DNA of 64,000 bases from Raphanus sativus (taxonomy: Eukaryota; Streptophyta; Magnoliopsida; Brassicales; Brassicaceae). Both the position numbers and the translations under genes were made by a program. The stretch covers positions 558,001 through 622,000 of the forward strand of contig NC_079516.1 in assembly GCF_000801105.2 (NCBI RefSeq), given 5' to 3'. The notes under the pieces are model-generated. The model saw only the letters and a list, made by a program, of their open reading frames with translations, did not search any database and was not told the origin of the DNA. Below are positions 11,761 to 22,400 of the stretch, one piece after another; the first letter of the stretch is position 1, and each line of letters starts with the position of its first letter.

Positions 11761-13399
11761 AGCTTTCTTTTTACTTGATGTGTCAGCGTACCTCTAGTCT
11801 ATTAATTGAATAGGTTTAAATTGTCTTCTTAGGACTCTTTCGAATTTATATTTTCTGTTTTTTTTTTGCTAGAGAAACCTTTATTTCTTGCTTGATTAAC
11901 TTAGATTGTGTTTAAGTTCTAGGTGTTGATTGCCCGTTTTTCTTAATTCATTAGGTTGATACTATTTTCGTCCTGATTGTGTTTATGTTTCTAGGTATTG
12001 ATTAGGTTGATATTATTTTGGTCCTGATTGGGATTTGAGTGTTTTTACTTCTTAATCAAAATGTAGAGATTAAAAGTTACATACTGCGTTGTTGTTGTTT
12101 TCTAATTAAACGTTTCAAGTCCACCTTCAATAACAATTGCAGAACATATGTTCTTCAATATATATTCAAAATCTTGTTATATTATTATATGCCACCTAAT
12201 AAAAATTGCAGAAAGCATGTCAATAAAGGGCCTACGTTACTTGTGAGACGCTTAAGGTTGGAGGTGGATTTCACTCCCTCTCAAAATCTGATCCACAATC
12301 TGGTCCAGAAAAGATAACTAAATGTCCATCATCACAAAAAGTTCCCGAAGATCCAATATATTTATTTTGGTCAAAGTCTTGGTTAAAATGTTGGTCAGAC
12401 TTTTCATCAATGGTCTTGAATAACCACTAATATTAGTAATTTGTTTCACTTAATGACCATAAATTGCTTTGTTAATTGAGTGGATTCTAATGTCCATTCG
12501 TTTAACATCCAAGATTCACGAACTAACATCATACCAAGATTGAAGAAGGAAGCCTCAGTGCTCCTTAACCAGGACCTTCTAAATTGACACTTTTGAGTTT
12601 GATGGTTCAACGCCAGGGTCAGCTATGTTTCTAAGGACAGATAGCAGGAACAGATAACTAAAGGCAAATTGGATCTTAAAAGAAGGAAATAAGTGTGAGA
12701 AAAAGTAGGGGGAACCAATAATTCTGCGACTAGCCTGGCTTAGACCATATACAAACATACATCTTCCATAAAGTAAGGGACATTATAGAATAATAATACG
12801 CAAAAGGTTGGGAATATTTTGAACAACCAACCAAAACTTTATAAGGTATTGTTTGTGTATATGCGCATGCATATAACTATATCACAAAACTCAGTTATCC
12901 TGACATCATCCCACATACCCTAGCCTGTCTGGTTAATTCATTAGTTTTATCAGATAAATTCTGCTTTCCATATTAAATAAATACATCAGTTGAGTTACAC
13001 GATACATAGAGTTGTCTCACCAAAACATAATTTTGATCTTCATGTTTATTAAATACATCAGTTGATTAGTTTTATCAGATAAATTCTGATTTTCATTACG
13101 TATGATTTAACGATACCACAAAGTAGTAACAAAAGGATGTGTGTTTGTAACAATATATATGAATATATTAGTACACCAAATATGTTCGACATACTATACT
13201 TCTATTTCTTACGTTAAAATCAATCTAGAAAATTAGGTTAAACACAATCCTACACGTGTGAGTGAAGACTTATATACTCCATGCGTACACGCAAGGTATA
13301 CATTATACATATGTTTTGACAAATACTCTTTCTCTTTGTAGTCACTTGCATTATCATATAAAAGTTGCCTCTCTTTCAACGTCCCATCGATCTCTAAAG
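11761..13399. other. Spacer where the FAD7 5' half would lie
   Basis: AT-rich sequence with no recognisable desaturase 5' exons. The 92-residue reading frame at 12039-12317 has no family features. Near-identical phrases occur at 12946-12966 and 13064-13086 (TTAGTTTTATCAGATAAATT), a small direct repeat. Confidence 0.4.
13356..13364 (+). promoter_or_regulatory. TATA box of the 2OG-oxygenase-like gene
   Basis: ATATAAAAG lies about 36 bases before the ATG at 13400. This implies a very short leader and supports starting the protein at 13400 rather than at the in-frame upstream ATG at 13262, which precedes the TATA box. Confidence 0.5.
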
Positions 13400-16300
13400 A
13401 TGGCTTCCTCTTCGGCCCACCTGAACCACCACCAGCTTCCAAACATCAACGGTGGAGCCACGGCGGCGCCTCCACCAACTCCATCATGCGCACATCCCAA
13501 CACCACCACCAAGTCGGAGACAGCTGCCGACGCTCTCTCCCGCCTCTTCAACCGTCTGCCTCCTAACCTCTCACTCCCCACCCGCCGCTCCTCCGTCCTA
13601 TCCTCCACCGCTGCATCTCTGCCGACGGTAACTTTCTCCACCGAGAGCCGCCACGATCTAATCTCCGCCGCTACAGAGTTCGGCTATTTCCAGCTCGCTG
13701 ACTCGGATACTACTATCCCTTCTGAACTCGCTGAAGCCGCCGAGTCTGAAGCTCTCTCGCTCTTAGAGCTAAGCGAGGAAGAGAAGGAAACGACGTTTCC
13801 AAGAAACTGGCCACTTGGCTACGAAGCCGACGCTGAAACGCCGTCGTTTTGCTTAGACGCGGACTGTACAACCGAGTCGGGCGAGTTGAAGCTAAGCTCA
13901 CTGTGCGAGTTCACTCGGAGTCTCGAGAAAGTTGGGCTGAAGACGGTAGAGATGCTGGCGAGCGCATTCGGGTTCAAGAACCCGTTTGGAGATGACGCCA
14001 CCCGGTTTAGTACCCTGATGTGGCTTAACCAAGATATTCCGGATGATAAACCGGCGATAACCAACGGGTTTTATCCATTTGTTGTCTGTTTACAGTACCA
14101 GATAAGGGAACAGAAGTATGGTTTGCTGTCCGAGTCTGGTTGGGTGTCCGTATCTCCCCGAGTTGACTCGGTTCTTGTGACTCTAGGTGACATTGCTCAG
14201 GTTAGTCTATCCCTCTTTTTTAATGATCGTAACTAAGTGGTCAGCAAATTTTTAATCAGTTTAATTATCGCATTATCATCTTTGTGATGGTAGGGGACTT
14301 TATGGCTGCTTCGAATTATTTTATGTGATCATTCTTAATACACACTAGATTTTGACCCGCCCTTGAAAGGGCGGGTATTATTTTCACTTTTATAAAATAT
14401 ATTATTTGTTTGTATTTATTGAATGTATTTATTTTAGTAAAATATTCTTTATAATAAGTTCGACATATAGAGTCTTTCTCGTAAACTATGTGTTTTTGGC
14501 TTTGTTTTATTCCCTCTCTAATAAATATATTTATTTGGCTTGTTACTAAAATAAATAATTTTAGAACGCAAATGTATAATACTTTAATATTGATATTTTG
14601 TTTAAACAATGTGACATATTTCTATATTAATTAAATTATTGTATTTTAATTTTTTATACAAATAAACATATTTGTGTAGTTTGTTGTTAAAAAAATTGAT
14701 TTTGAATGCAAGTATACAGTACTTTTATATTAATATTTTGTTATGTGCAGCCATTATATTTTGTTCAAATATAAATCATTTTCAAATACTTTTGTTATTT
14801 GAACATTTTTAGTTTCCTATACATTAGAACAAAATTCATACAGACCCGGGGGATTCAATTTGAAAATCACACATAAATCTATATCCAAACATGGCCTAAT
14901 ATCAAAACCAAAAAAATCTATACCCGAAAAAATTGACCAGTACCTAAATGGGTACCCAAATATTTATTTCTAACGGATTCCGTAAACAAATAAAAAATAT
15001 TTTATGTGTTTGGCTAAATTAAGTGAAATATAAAATTTTATCCAGTAATATTTGTAAAATATTAATAATGATCAATATATGAATATCGATTTGTTTCAGT
15101 AAGTTTTGGAATTGTAATTAATGAATTTTAATTGATTTGAAATGCAGTGGTATAATCTGTAAATAAAAAAAATACAAAAAGGAAGTACCTAAAAAGAAAT
15201 ATCAAAACCCAAAATATATACCCGAAAGAAACGACCCGTACCTAAATGGATACATGAATGTATATGCCTAACTGATTTTGTAAACAAATAGAAAATATTT
15301 TTATGTGTTTGGATAAATGAAGTTAAATATAAATTTTTATTTACTAATATTTTTACAATATTAATAATGATCAATATATGAATATCGATTTGTTTAGATA
15401 ATTTTGAAATTTTAATTAATTAATTTAAATTAATTTTAAATGCAATGGTAGAATCTATAAATAAAGAAAACACAAAAAAGAAGTACTAAAAAGAAATTTC
15501 AAAACCCAAAAAAACTATACCCGAAAGAAACGACTCGTACCTAAATGGGTATCCGAATGTTTATGCCTAACTGATTTTGTAAAAAAAAATATATATATTT
15601 CTATGTGTTTGGTTAAAATAAGTGAAATATTTTTTTAATAGTAATTTTACATATTAATAATGATCAATATATGGAGACATCAATTTGTTTAGATAAGTTT
15701 GGAATTATAATTAATTATTTTCAATTGATTTTAAATGTAGTGGTAAAATCTGTAAATAAAAAAAATTACAAAAAGGAAATACCTAATTTTTTATTAATGC
15801 AATGACTAAATGTGTAAATAAAAAGAAGTAAATATATTGCTATTCCTTTTTCCAAACAATTCTCATTTAATATTGTTATCCGTGTTTCCAAACAAACTTC
15901 CTTTTTAAACTCTTATCCAAGTATCCAAACACACCGAAATTGTACTTCAGCTTTAATAAGATAGATGCATGTCATTTTCAAAATAAATGTTTTCCACGCA
16001 TTGATAAAAAAAGAGTGAGAAATTTTGACATTTCCCATACTGAGACTGTTGACAACAGCAAATAATTGTGGAGCAGGAACGGGCGAGATTTACGGGGTTT
16101 TTATTGGATTATATGGGAATGTGTTTTCATTTGTGGCAGATTTTTAATGGCTTTGGGAAAGAGAATATGAATCTGAAAATTATCCATTTTTGAAAAAACC
16201 ACATTCATTTCCCTATATTGCATTAGTTATCTTAAAAAAAATCGACAATTTTCCTATAAAGCTTAGCAGTTTCTCATTTTTTAACTTTTTGGAAATTTTA

Positions 16301-16885
16301 AAATTAAATACTACTGTGAAAATGATTTTTTTATTTCTATGTTAACTATAAAGCTCAATTTATACGTTGAAGTTTGTAACTCAACTGGTTGAACGCGTGA
16401 AACTTTTAGGGAAGACATACCAAGTTTGAGTTTGATCATGTGATTCTTGATATCAATGGACTATATATGAGACTTTATGGTCCGAAGCTTTCTGTGAATG
16501 ATATATATAGTCTAGCTAGTTTTAACTTTAAACCTGCTACAAAACAATTTCAAATTTGTAGGTTTGGAGAAATGGAGAGCTCAAGCGAGTGAGATATCGG
16601 CCGGTGGTGTGCTCGGGACAACTTGATGATCCAAGGAAGTGTGTAACAATGACATTGATGCTTACATTTCCCATGGACTCTATTGTTTCCCCTTTGAAAG
16701 ATATAAAGGACGGCGACAAAGAAGAAGAAGAAGAAGAAGAGAACGCAGAGGAGGAGGAAGAAGGATCGAGATGCAATGAGGGAAGAGCATTTAAGTCTTT
16801 TTGTTTTGAGGATTATGCATGGAGAGTATACCATGAGCGTCTCTTCTTCAAGGATCCACTTGTCAGATACAGAATCAAACCTTAG
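13400..16885 (+). CDS. 2OG-Fe(II) oxygenase-like protein lacking the catalytic ligands
   Basis: Two exons (13400-14200 and 16562-16885) join in phase 0 to 374 residues. The fold resembles isopenicillin-N-synthase-like oxygenases: FSTESRHDLISAATEFGYFQ near the N-terminus, a core strand WVSVSPRVDSVLVTLGDIAQ (about 248-267), then VWRNGELKRVRYRPVV in exon 2. Where active enzymes carry His-x-Asp, this protein reads NGFYPFVVCLQYQ (about 222-234). Where they carry the distal His (usually EHRV), it reads VRYRPVV. The Arg-x-Ser 2OG-binding pair is also absent. A low-complexity acidic stretch sits at about 320-334, and the end is AWRVYHERLFFKDPLVRYRI. The reading frame is clean over both exons, which suggests the protein is maintained without oxygenase chemistry. 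By position it may match the At3g11150 region, but I am not certain. The 2.36 kb intron holds a Helitron. Confidence 0.8.
14345..15965 (-). mobile_element. Non-autonomous Helitron inside an intron
   Basis: On the minus strand the element starts TCTATCTTATTAAAGC (ending at 15965) and finishes with a GC-rich hairpin, ACCCGCCC / GGGCGGGT, shortly before the terminal CTAG at 14345. It is flanked by A (14344) and T (15966), the expected AT target. It is about 1.6 kb, has no helicase coding, and lies in the intron of the 2OG-oxygenase-like gene in antisense orientation. Confidence 0.85.
14880..15795. repeat. Three tandem copies of about 298 bases within the Helitron
   Basis: The landmark ACCCGAAA occurs at 14922, 15220 and 15519, so the period is 298-299 bases. 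Each unit carries CGTACCTAAATGG-like text, an AACTGATTTTGTAAA-like segment, and TTAATAATGATCAATATATG. A partial fourth unit begins near 15760. The copies have diverged by scattered substitutions, so the array is not recent. Confidence 0.85.
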
Positions 16886-17094
16886 AATGTTCTTAAGAAT
16901 TGTTGTTTAATTTGTTTATTACCTGGATTGGAATGGGACTAGGTCCAAGTCTTCTTGTTACTTCTATTATTCCATAAAATATGAGTGATTTTTTTAAAAA
17001 AAAAAAATTACCGAACGTTTTGATTACAACAATGCCTCGATGATCAAATTTAAGCCAAACAAAACAATGACGTGAAAATTAGACACTGGAACTA

Positions 17095-17156
17095 TTTTGG
17101 AAAACTTGTCGGAAGAGGATAAGTTAGAATGTCTTGAAGAATTTGGAGATCATGTC
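17095..17156 (+). pseudogene. Fragment of a clathrin heavy chain exon
   Basis: About 62 bases match, with few changes, the end of the exon at 22564-22625 in the downstream clathrin gene. Both carry TTTTGGAAAACT, AGAGGATAAGTTAGAATG and CTTGGAGA-like text (the fragment reads ATTTGGAGA). The flanking sequence no longer matches. It is a remnant of a second clathrin copy upstream of the intact gene. Confidence 0.65.
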
Positions 17157-17635
17157 TGATTTAGTATGTTGAGGATGGCTTAAGGTATTTCGAGTTAAAG
17201 GGAATTGAACATGATATTGTGGCCTCTTGATACTTTTGTTAGCTGGTCATGAAAGCATAAAGAGGCATTAAACTAATTAAAACCATACCTGTGGAACCTC
17301 GTGCTAGTGCATTGGGTTCACTTATGGGTGGTTATAGTAGTGTACATGTGAATACTGAAATGTAAAGTATTGAAAATAATGTTTTACCAATTCTTTCCAC
17401 GACTCCATCACTTTATATGTCTATCTACCAAGCTTCAAATCCACTCCATACTCGGTTCCCCTACATGCTCATGCAAATATTCACATTCCTGTTTATTTCG
17501 GTTAACTCCTCCCGTATTTCTAATCTGTGATTAGTAACATATTATTGATTGGTTATACTTACCTGGAATGTGAAGGACTGAAGGTTGAGATACTGCCTTG
17601 TGTGGTTACGTGCCAAAAGATTGAACTGGTTTAGT

Positions 17636-18132
17636 TAGGCATGGGCGTTTGGTGTTTTGTTCAGATTTAGTTTGGTTGAATCAGATTTTCAAATTTACAC
17701 TACTATGTTTTTAAGTTCCATTTATATTTCACTTCAACCTTTTTGAATTCGGATCAAAATCAATATACTAAATCATCCAAAAATCTAAAAAAACTTAATA
17801 AAATTGATCCAAAAATACTCAAAATATATTAATATTCAATAATCTAATTAAAAACTAATTAAACTAACTAAAAGGTATTCGAAACAAAAAACAAACAAAC
17901 AAACTACAAATCTCCAAAATACTTTTAAATATCTAAACTACTTTAACATATATACAAAATTAACAGATTTAACTAATCATATATTTTCACATCTTACTTC
18001 TAATTTTGATTGAGGTTATAATTCGAAAATGCTTAGCCCTTAGGTTCCGTTTGGATATACTTTATAGACTTTAGGCTTTTTCTTTTCTGTTTGGTTCAGA
18101 TTTTGAGTTTGATTTAAAAATGCCCATACATA
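17636..18132. mobile_element. hAT-like miniature element
   Basis: The left end reads TAGGCATGGGCGTT and the right end, reversed, reads TATGTATGGGCATT. The flanks GGTTTAGT (17628-17635) and GGTTTAGC (18133-18140) agree in 7 of 8 bases, an 8-base target-site duplication as expected for hAT elements. The interior is AT-rich and non-coding. Confidence 0.7.
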
Positions 18133-18436
18133 GGTTTAGCTAAAAGAATAACCCACAAACCATTATTTTGTGTCATTTTAATTATTGTTTCAAATTTATA
18201 CACACAAATTAAAAAAACATTTAATTTTACATATTTTTCTAATAAAAACATCATTATCAATACACCTGATTAATAAATTTTATACTATTAAAATTTAAAA
18301 CAACACATACTTAAAAAGAAAATTCTTATTCTACAACTGACAGTTAAACTGAAACAGGGAGTATATATCTTCCCTTTATATTGTCGGCCCTAAAATCAAA
18401 ACATCCGAGTAAAATTCCACAAGGCATTATATTATG

Positions 18437-19144
18437 TAGGCCTGGACATTCGGGTCTTTGGGTCGGGTTCGGATCGGTTCCTTTCGGATCCAGGTTCTTT
18501 CGGGTCCTAAATATTTGGACCCAACATGTATTTTTAAAATTTTGGTCCGCGTTCAGGTTTGGATCTTTTCGGATCCAGGTCGGTTCGGATCTATAACTAA
18601 AATACTTGTTAAATACCCATAATTTTTCGGATCCGTATCAGGTTCGGGTATTTAGGATCTAAACAAACAAAATAACTACACAAATTTCATCAAATTTAGT
18701 TAAAATCTGTCATATATATCAAAAGCTTTTCAAAATAACTTAAAATAAACTACTAAAAATTAAAAAAACAAAAATTTGAATTCTAAATTGTATATTTAAA
18801 ACTTCATATTACTTTAAAAATAATAACAAAAATTATTAACAAAAAATAATTCAACTAAATCGTAAAAATAAAATATAGAAAATAGAACATAACAAAACCT
18901 AATTTTTAATATTCATGTTTTTAAGTCTGGTATAAATCGGTTCTTGTCGGATCGGGTTTATTCGGGTCGGTTTTTTCGGGTCCGGGTCTATTCGAGTCGG
19001 TTCTTTTCGGATCCGGGTCTATTCGGGTAGAAATATTTTGGAACCAACAGGTACTTATAAACTTTCGGATCGGTTCCAGGTTCGGGTATTTTCGGGTCGG
19101 TTCCAGGTCGGATCTTGGGATCCAGGTTAAAATGTCCATGCCTA
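18437..19144. mobile_element. hAT-like element with CGGGT-rich ends
   Basis: Ends are TAGGCCTGGACATT on the left and, reversed, TAGGCATGGACATT on the right. Flanks ATATTATG (18429-18436) and ATATTCTG (19145-19152) agree in 7 of 8 bases. Subterminal regions are rich in TTCGGGTCGG and CGGATC motifs, typical of transposase-binding repeats. It has no transposase and belongs to the same broad family as the element at 17636. Confidence 0.75.
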
Positions 19145-19497
19145 ATATTCTGCGACAAAAACCCGACCCATTACTACACTCGAATCAAACTCGACCCGAT
19201 CCGACCCGTGTAATTTGCAAAAACAGCACGTCGTCTCCTCTGGTTCTCCCCTTATATTCGACGAGTGACTAGATTGGTTCGCTGTTCGTCACATTTCTCA
19301 CTACCAAAAGGCTAAAATAAAAAGTATTATATCTCCTCTCTCTCCTTCCACACCTTTCTCGTTCACTTGCCTCCTCAGATCTGACACATCGATTTCAAAT
19401 CTCCTCCCGCATCGCTCCTCTCTCTCTCCTGGCCGTTAACGGTCTCGTTTCGTCCCGGCCTTGGATCTGATTCTATTGCCGCGATCTGAGGTCAATC

Positions 19498-22400
19498 ATG
19501 GCGGCAGCAAACGCCCCAATCACCATGAAGGAGGTCCTAACGGTGAGCTCTCTCTCTCTCTCTCCGGTCTCCATTTATAGAAACTTATGCACATCTCTTG
19601 GAATCGAGCTAGATTTTAGACGATTAGCATGTTTGTATAGCTGGTTCTGCTCAGACTGTTCTATGATTGATTCTATTTTGAATTCTGCTCGATCGTTGCC
19701 GTAACAGTCAATTTTTCTGAATTGATCTCTTAACATAAGCTCAGATCTGTGTTACCTCAATGTATCGAGTCCCGATTTGAAAGTTTTTTGTGTAGTCCAA
19801 TGTGCTGATTCACTCGGATCTCTTAACTAAGTCCATGAACTATGCGAGATGACGCTTTGTTTTTTTGAAATTTTTAAACAGCTTCCGAGCATTGGGATCA
19901 ACCAGCAATTCATCACGTTTACAAACGTTACTATGGAGTCTGACAAGTACATTTGTGTGCGAGAGACTGCGCCGCAGAACAGCGTCGTGATTATAGATAT
20001 GAACATGCCTATGCAGCCTCTGAGGAGGCCCATTACTGCGGATTCTGCTCTTATGAACCCAAACTCCAGGATCCTTGCCTTGAAAGGTATTTTATTTGTC
20101 TGCCTGTTTCCTTCTATTTCTAAAATAGTGCACCTAGAATAGTAACTTTTGAAGTTTTTTCTTGAACTATCATTGATGATGACTCCTACTTCGTTCTGTT
20201 AACAATATTTGCTATCTACTACGGATTGGATGCTTCTTTTTTTTTATCTTGCTCTTAACTTTAATTCATATCAGATAAAACCACAATCCCACGTGATTCA
20301 TAAGTTTGAATGAATACTTGCCCGTTCTGATGCATCATTTTTGTGAAAACCTGCTATACTAATTCAGTATGGAAAAGTAACCACAGTCATATGTTTCAAA
20401 ACTTGGGTAATATAGTATGTTTACCACAGATATCGGTTTCGAGTTCTATGTTTCCTAACATGTGTTATATCTCTTGTGGTTGTGTTGTGGTGTGTAGTGA
20501 ATGTTTCCTTACATTGTCTATTACTTACTTCTTCCTTCGTTGCTCAACTTGTTTCTTTAATTTGTATATAGCTCAAGTTCCAGGAACCACTCAGGATCAT
20601 TTACAGATCTTTAACATCGAAGCTAAAGCAAAGTTGAAATCACATCAGATGCCTGAGCAGGTGAACATCGGAACTAAATTTTGTTGTACACTTTTTCAGA
20701 GTCTGATTTTACTGGTCAGAATTTTATTTTGGATATTAACCACCCGTGTTTTGTAGGTTGCTTTTTGGAAATGGATTACACCAAAGATGTTGGGGCTGGT
20801 CACACAAACTTCCGTGTATCATTGGTCGATTGAAGGTTTTGTATCTTTAACTTCCTATCATCTTCTTGATATCATGTATATGTTGTTTCTCATTCTGCTA
20901 CGATATTTCCAGGTGATTCTGAGCCAGTTAAGATGTTTGATAGAACGGCCAATTTGGCAAATAACCAAATTATTAACTATAAGTGCTCTCCTAATGAGAA
21001 GTGGTTAGTCTTGATTGGAATTGCCCCTGGCTCTCCTGAGGTAGGTTTACTGCGCTACGTAATAGGTCGAATGAAGACATCACAATAGCAGCCGTTGTAT
21101 ATATCTTTGACTGGCTCTTTATTACTGTTATCTTCTGTAGAGACCACAATTGGTAAAAGGAAATATGCAGCTATTTTCCGTGGACCAACAGCGGAGCCAG
21201 GCCCTTGAAGCACATGCTGCTTCATTTGCTCAGTTTAAGGTATACTATCTGATTCCTTTGTGAGTTCATTACGTGGTATAATCTTGAACTGTAGTATGAC
21301 AAGCGAAATCATTAACGATAGGTCCCTGGGAATGAGAATCCTTCTATTCTTATATCCTTTGCAAGCAAGAGCTTTAATGCTGGACAGATAACATCAAAGT
21401 TGCATGTCATTGAGCTTGGTGCACAACCAGGTTAGCTTCCTCAACTGCTCGATATCTCCATGGTTATTCAGCATCTTTGGCGACAATATTTAGTTGGTGA
21501 TATTGTGATGTCTAAAGTTGGGCAATTTATTTCCTGGCAGGGAAACCATCATTTTCAAAGAAGCAGGCAGATCTCTTCTTCCCCCCAGATTTTGCCGATG
21601 ATTTTCCTGTAGCTATGCAGGTTTGTAGTTGCATTAGAGGTTCAGTTAACTTTCTTAGTTTCTGGTGAAAATTTCATGACACCCTTTTCTCCTTTTCCAA
21701 CAGGTGTCCAACAAATTTAACTTGATATATGTCATCACCAAGCTTGGACTGTTGTTTGTATACGATCTAGAGACGGCTTCTGCTATCTACAGAAATCGGA
21801 TAAGTCCAGACCCAATTTTCTTGACTTCTGAAGCTTCTTCCCTTGGGGGTTTCTATGCCATTAATAGGCGAGGACAAGTTCTTTTGGCTACAGTAAACGA
21901 GGCTACGATAATACCGTTTATTAGCGGCCAAGTATGTATAACCTTTTTTAATTCTACTCGATACAATCTATCTATTTCAACATGATATTTTAATAACTCT
22001 ATGCTTTTGTATAACAGTTGAACAATTTGGAACTTGCTGTCAATCTGGCTAAAAGAGGAAACCTCCCTGGTGCGGAAAATCTGGTACGTTACCTTGGTTC
22101 AGATGCGTGGATCTGTTCTCCTGCTGAAGTAGTTATAGTTAACGAACCCAGCTGGACGAATAGGAGAGTCATTAGTTGGTGTGCAATTTCTTATATTCAG
22201 TTTGGATGTCGCAGGTTGTCCAGCGGTTCCAAGAGTTATTTGCTCAAACAAAGTACAAGGAGGCTGCTGAACTTGCTGCTGAATCTCCTCAGGGGATTCT
22301 ACGGACACCTGATACTGTGGCTAAATTCCAGGTATTTGTTCCATATTCAAGCAAGTAATCCTCTGCAAACATGCTATGTGCTAGATGTAACTATCTAAAA

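Larger units (their letters stand above)
16886..19497. other. Spacer between 2OG-oxygenase-like gene and clathrin gene
   Basis: Contains a clathrin exon fragment (17095-17156) and two hAT-like elements (17636-18132 and 18437-19144). The stretch 18140-18370 is AT-rich and ends in GAAACAGGGAGTATA, which looks like the right end of another small inverted-repeat element. The CT-rich leader of the clathrin gene begins near 19320. Confidence 0.5.

Noticed and set aside
13262..13399. Upstream in-frame ATG of the 2OG-oxygenase-like gene
   Set aside because: It precedes the TATA box at 13356 and adds residues with no family resemblance.
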